From Raineyella sp964402325 (lineage in GTDB: Bacteria > Actinomycetota > Actinomycetes > Propionibacteriales > Propionibacteriaceae): a stretch of 33,389 nt of DNA. Shown piece by piece: positions 30,543-33,389 of the stretch (position 1 is the first letter of the stretch; every line of letters begins with the position of its first letter). The notes beneath the pieces were generated by a model. The model ran no database searches. It was not told the origin of the DNA and saw only the letters and a program-made list of their open reading frames with translations. The position numbers were made by a program, and so were the translations under genes. The stretch covers positions 1-33,389 of the forward strand of contig CAYOBI010000026.1 of assembly GCA_964402325.1 (NCBI GenBank), written 5' to 3'.

Positions 30543-33155
30543 ATGTCCATGGCGCGCATCACGATGTCCCGCCTCGCCCTGTCCGTCGTGGTGACGGCCG
30601 CCGCCGTGCTGGGCCTGGCCGGCCCGGCGCAGGCGGCCACCGTCACCAGCATCGTCTTCAACAACGTCAGCAACTCGACCGCCCTGAACACCGACCCGAC
30701 GTCGTGGGCCCAGGTCGACGACGTCACCGTCCCGGTCGGGGGGACGCTCTTCCTGCCGGCCTCCGCCAAGGTGGACAACCTGTCCGGCTGGCTGGTCGCC
30801 GGCACCGCCCACGACGCCTTCGCGTCCGGGGCGTACACACTGACGCCCGGCGCCACCACCGGCGACTACACGCTCGCCCTGCCGGGCGCGGGGGCACCGA
30901 TCACCGTCCGCCAGTCCGCCGAGGTCCCGGCGATGTACGTGACGACCGGCTCCGGCCTGGCCGCGATCGACGCCGACAAGGAGTTCAAGGACACCAAGGC
31001 CACGATGGCGATGGTCGGCGCCGACGCCTCGACCACGTACAACAACCCCCTCTCGGAGATGAAGGGGCGGGGCAACACCACCTGGAACTACGAGAAGAAG
31101 CCGTACCAGATCAAGCTCGGCTCCTCCACCGAACTCGTGCCCGGGGCCGGGGCGCACAAGACCTGGATCCTGCTGGCGAACTACCTGGACGCCTCGCTGG
31201 TCCGCAACGAGCTGGCCTACAACCTGGAGGGCTCGGTCCTCCAGCGGGCCGGCGTCCCCGACTACTCGATCAAGGGCCGGATGGTCGACGTCTTCATCGA
31301 CGGCGGCTACCGCGGCTCGTACTACCTCACCGAGAAGGTGCAGGTGGCCCCGACCCGGGTCGCGCTGACCGACCTGCAGAAGGCCAACGAGACGGCCAAC
31401 CCCACCCTGTCCACGTACGCTCCGCAGGTGACCACCTCCCTGTCCGGAGCCTCCGGGCTGCAGGAGGCGAGCTACGTCCCGTTCCCGAACACGCCGACCG
31501 GCTACGACAACAGCGGCTACCTGTTGGAGATGGACTTCGCCACCGATGCGCGGCTGGAGCGTTCGTACGTGATCACCCGGCACGGCACCCCGTTCGTGCT
31601 GAAGGGACCCGAGGACGCCAACGCGTCCGAGGTGGCCTACATCGGGAACCGGCTGCAGAAGCTGGAGGACGCCGTCTACTCCTCGACGGGCAAGAACGCC
31701 GACGGCACCGACTACTCCGAGCTGATGGACGTCCCGTCCTGGGCCCGGTACTACGTCATGCAGGAGCTGATGGCGAACGACGACGGGTTCAAGTCGAGCA
31801 GCTACTTCTACCTGGACAAGGGCGGCAAGCTCTCGGCCGGACCGCTGTGGGACTTCGACCGCGCGCTGGGATCGATGGTGAAGGCGCCCCCCGCCAGGGA
31901 CGTGTACGTCGCCAAGCCGACCCGGCTCAAGCCGCAGTGGATCAACCAGCTGATGGAGCACGCGTCGTTCCGGACCGCGGTCGCCGAGGCGTACACCTCG
32001 GTGGTGGGGCCGGAGATCGATGCCATCCTCGCCCCGGGCACCGGCAAGCTGGACACGTACGCCGCTGAGGTCTCCCGCTCCGCCACGCTGAACAAGGCGC
32101 GCTGGGGCACCAGTGACGAGAGCGTGGTGTACCCGACGCCGGCCCAGGACGTGGCGTTGGCACGGACGTACCTGACCCAGCGCAACACCGCGCTGGGGAA
32201 GCTCTTCGGCAGTGCAGAGTTCACCAAGGCAGCCATGCTGCCGGACGGCGACTACACCGTCGCCAACAAGGCGCTCACCCTCGACGTGGCCTCGTCGTCG
32301 ATGTCCTCGGGCGGCAACGTCCAGGTGTGGTCGCCGAACGGGACGGGTGCCCAGACCTTCCGGCTCCAACGCGGTGACGACGGGTTCTACACCATCACCG
32401 ACGTGAACTCGCAGCTGAACGTCGACGTCCGGTACGGGACGGCGCTCAACTCGACGAACGTCTGGCAGTGGTCGCCGAACGGTGCGGCCGCGCAGAAGTG
32501 GCGGATCACCACCTTCGACGGCGGGAAGACCTACACCGTCACCTCCGCCCTCGGCATCCGGTCGACCGCTGACCGGCCCGGCGGTGAGGAGGGCTACGTG
32601 CTGGACGTGCAGGGCTCGGGGACGAAGCCCGGGACGAATGTCCAGATCTACCAGCCGAACGGGTCCTCGGCCCAGCAGTTCGCGTTCAACCCCGTCACGT
32701 TGCCCGATGCCCCCTCGTCCGGGTCGACGTACGCCCTGGCGTCGATGCTCACCACCGACAAGGTGGTCGACGTGCAGTGGGCCGGTGCCGGCGACGGCGC
32801 CGACGTCTGGCTGTGGGGCTGGAACGGCAGCGCCGCGCAGCGCTTCACGGTGAAGGACGTGGGCGGCGGCTCGATCGAGCTGTGGACCGGCACCAACACG
32901 GACAAGGTCGTCGATGTGGCGTACGGGGGCACCGCCAACGGCACGAACGTCTGGCAGTGGACGGCCAACGGCTCGTCCGCCCAGCGCTGGGTGGCCCGGC
33001 CCACCGGCGACCTGGACGGCAGCTTCTACCTGGTGTCGCGGGCCAACGGGCTCTACCTGGACGTGGCCCGGTCCCGCACCTCTGACGGGGCGGACATCTG
33101 GACCTGGGCCGGGAACGCCAGTCGGGCCCAGAAGTTCCAGTTCAAGAAGCTCTGA
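30543..33155 (+). CDS. Secreted CotH-kinase-domain protein with two ricin-type lectin trefoils
   Basis: The 870-residue protein opens with a Sec signal peptide, cleaved after AQA near residue 33. A beta-rich domain spans about 34-130. The CotH kinase-like domain spans about 130-530, with MKGRGNTTWNYEKKPYQIKL from residue 173 and the metal-binding motif GPLWDFDRALG near 436. The C-terminal 280 residues hold six repeats of an N-x-W/Q-x2-N-G-x2-A-Q-x-F/W pattern, near 594, 639, 699, 753, 801 and 849, which is two ricin B-type beta-trefoils. CotH proteins are atypical kinases known from Bacillus spore coats and fungal invasins. The lectin part suggests glycan or cell-wall binding. ATG 30543 has GGGGGAG upstream. 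A TAGATT at 30425-30430 may be the promoter -10. Confidence 0.9.
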   Translation: MSMARITMSRLALSVVVTAAAVLGLAGPAQAATVTSIVFNNVSNSTALNTDPTSWAQVDDVTVPVGGTLFLPASAKVDNLSGWLVAGTAHDAFASGAYTLTPGATTGDYTLALPGAGAPITVRQSAEVPAMYVTTGSGLAAIDADKEFKDTKATMAMVGADASTTYNNPLSEMKGRGNTTWNYEKKPYQIKLGSSTELVPGAGAHKTWILLANYLDASLVRNELAYNLEGSVLQRAGVPDYSIKGRMVDVFIDGGYRGSYYLTEKVQVAPTRVALTDLQKANETANPTLSTYAPQVTTSLSGASGLQEASYVPFPNTPTGYDNSGYLLEMDFATDARLERSYVITRHGTPFVLKGPEDANASEVAYIGNRLQKLEDAVYSSTGKNADGTDYSELMDVPSWARYYVMQELMANDDGFKSSSYFYLDKGGKLSAGPLWDFDRALGSMVKAPPARDVYVAKPTRLKPQWINQLMEHASFRTAVAEAYTSVVGPEIDAILAPGTGKLDTYAAEVSRSATLNKARWGTSDESVVYPTPAQDVALARTYLTQRNTALGKLFGSAEFTKAAMLPDGDYTVANKALTLDVASSSMSSGGNVQVWSPNGTGAQTFRLQRGDDGFYTITDVNSQLNVDVRYGTALNSTNVWQWSPNGAAAQKWRITTFDGGKTYTVTSALGIRSTADRPGGEEGYVLDVQGSGTKPGTNVQIYQPNGSSAQQFAFNPVTLPDAPSSGSTYALASMLTTDKVVDVQWAGAGDGADVWLWGWNGSAAQRFTVKDVGGGSIELWTGTNTDKVVDVAYGGTANGTNVWQWTANGSSAQRWVARPTGDLDGSFYLVSRANGLYLDVARSRTSDGADIWTWAGNASRAQKFQFKKL

Positions 33156-33186
33156 CCACCAGGACCCCGGTCGACCGGCGGACACG

Positions 33187-33225
33187 GACCGGGGCCCCCG
33201 AGCGATCTGCTCGGGGGCCCCGGTC
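33187..33225. terminator. Bidirectional hairpin terminator
   Basis: A 17-bp perfect stem (33187-33203 with 33209-33225) and a 5-nt loop lie between the convergent CotH and SGNH hydrolase genes, serving both strands. Confidence 0.8.
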
Positions 33226-33242
33226 GTCGCGGTGGTGGTGGC

Positions 33243-33389
33243 TCACTTCCCAGCGGCGACCAGTGCGGTCGCGGCGGGGAACCCGGCCTGGTCGATCGCC
33301 CCGGCGTACGCCGGTTGGCCGGCGGCGGTCGGGTGGAAGCTCGGGCGGTCCGTGGTTCTCGGGGCTCTCGGGTGGCACCGGCACGATGA
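33243..33389 (-). CDS. C-terminal end of a probable SGNH/GDSL hydrolase, truncated
   Basis: Only the last 48 codons and the stop are in the window; the 5' part lies beyond it. The translation contains DRPSFHPTAAGQPAYAGAID, which matches the end of SGNH-fold esterases and lipases where the catalytic histidine sits in a His-Pro-x-x-x-Gly block. The final residues are ATALVAAGK. The reading frame was derived by reading the minus strand directly. The family call rests on one motif. Confidence 0.65.
   Translation of the reverse strand, partial: SSCRCHPRAPRTTDRPSFHPTAAGQPAYAGAIDQAGFPAATALVAAGK

Noticed and set aside
28269..33185. Long minus-strand open frames opposite fumarase and the CotH gene
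   Set aside because: Same shadow effect; the plus-strand translations have clear family motifs and ribosome-binding sites.

Overview
The window is the chromosomal replication-origin region of a high-GC actinobacterium. The gene order DUF3566-gyrA-gyrB-dciA(DUF721)-recF-gnd-dnaN-[oriC]-dnaA-[gap]-rpmH-rnpA-yidD-yidC-jag-rsmG-parA-parB is the classical actinobacterial one. A short NAD-type 6-phosphogluconate dehydrogenase between dnaN and recF, and the genes right of parB, suggest the order Propionibacteriales, perhaps Propionibacteriaceae. That placement is inference from gene order and protein character, not from a database comparison.

Left arm (1-9141, all minus strand): a truncated DUF3566 membrane protein, both gyrase subunits, the helicase-loader homologue DciA, RecF, 6-phosphogluconate dehydrogenase and the sliding clamp DnaN. 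They are tightly packed with short gaps or overlaps and run away from the origin. oriC itself is the 419-bp dnaA-dnaN gap (9142-9560). It has at least eight DnaA-box-like 9-mers, including a perfect TTGTCCACA, next to a relatively AT-rich stretch. dnaA (minus) reads into oriC and ends at a hairpin terminator. A second group of DnaA-box-like sequences lies in the dnaA leader.

Right arm, first part (11441-17475, plus strand): ribosomal protein L34, the RNase P protein, YidD and YidC (membrane insertion), Jag/KhpB (RNA binding), RsmG (16S rRNA methylation), then the ParA/ParB segregation pair. Two perfect parS sites lie inside parA. The 532-bp gap upstream of parA is the least explained DNA in the window. 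It holds a degenerate parS core inside a long inverted repeat, an AT-rich bulged hairpin, and three operator-like dyads in a row.

Right arm, second part (17476-33389): a minus-strand group of aminotransferase, D-Ala-D-Ala ligase-type ATP-grasp enzyme, SURF1 and DUF3817. Next are a divergent GNAT acetyltransferase plus an unrecognised partner, a membrane-anchored protein of unknown function, thioredoxin and thioredoxin reductase, a LytR-CpsA-Psr cell-wall ligase, a lipoprotein, a divergent LysR regulator, an AI-2E family membrane protein, a class I [4Fe-4S] fumarase, and a large secreted CotH-kinase/ricin-lectin protein. The window ends in the 3' end of a probable SGNH hydrolase. No rRNA, tRNA, CRISPR array, insertion sequence or prophage was seen.

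The most interesting unexplained signals are the structured parA upstream gap, a recurring TANNNT-N6-start-codon arrangement that suggests leaderless mRNAs, a hairpin that covers a possible thioredoxin start codon, and the CotH protein with two ricin-type trefoils.
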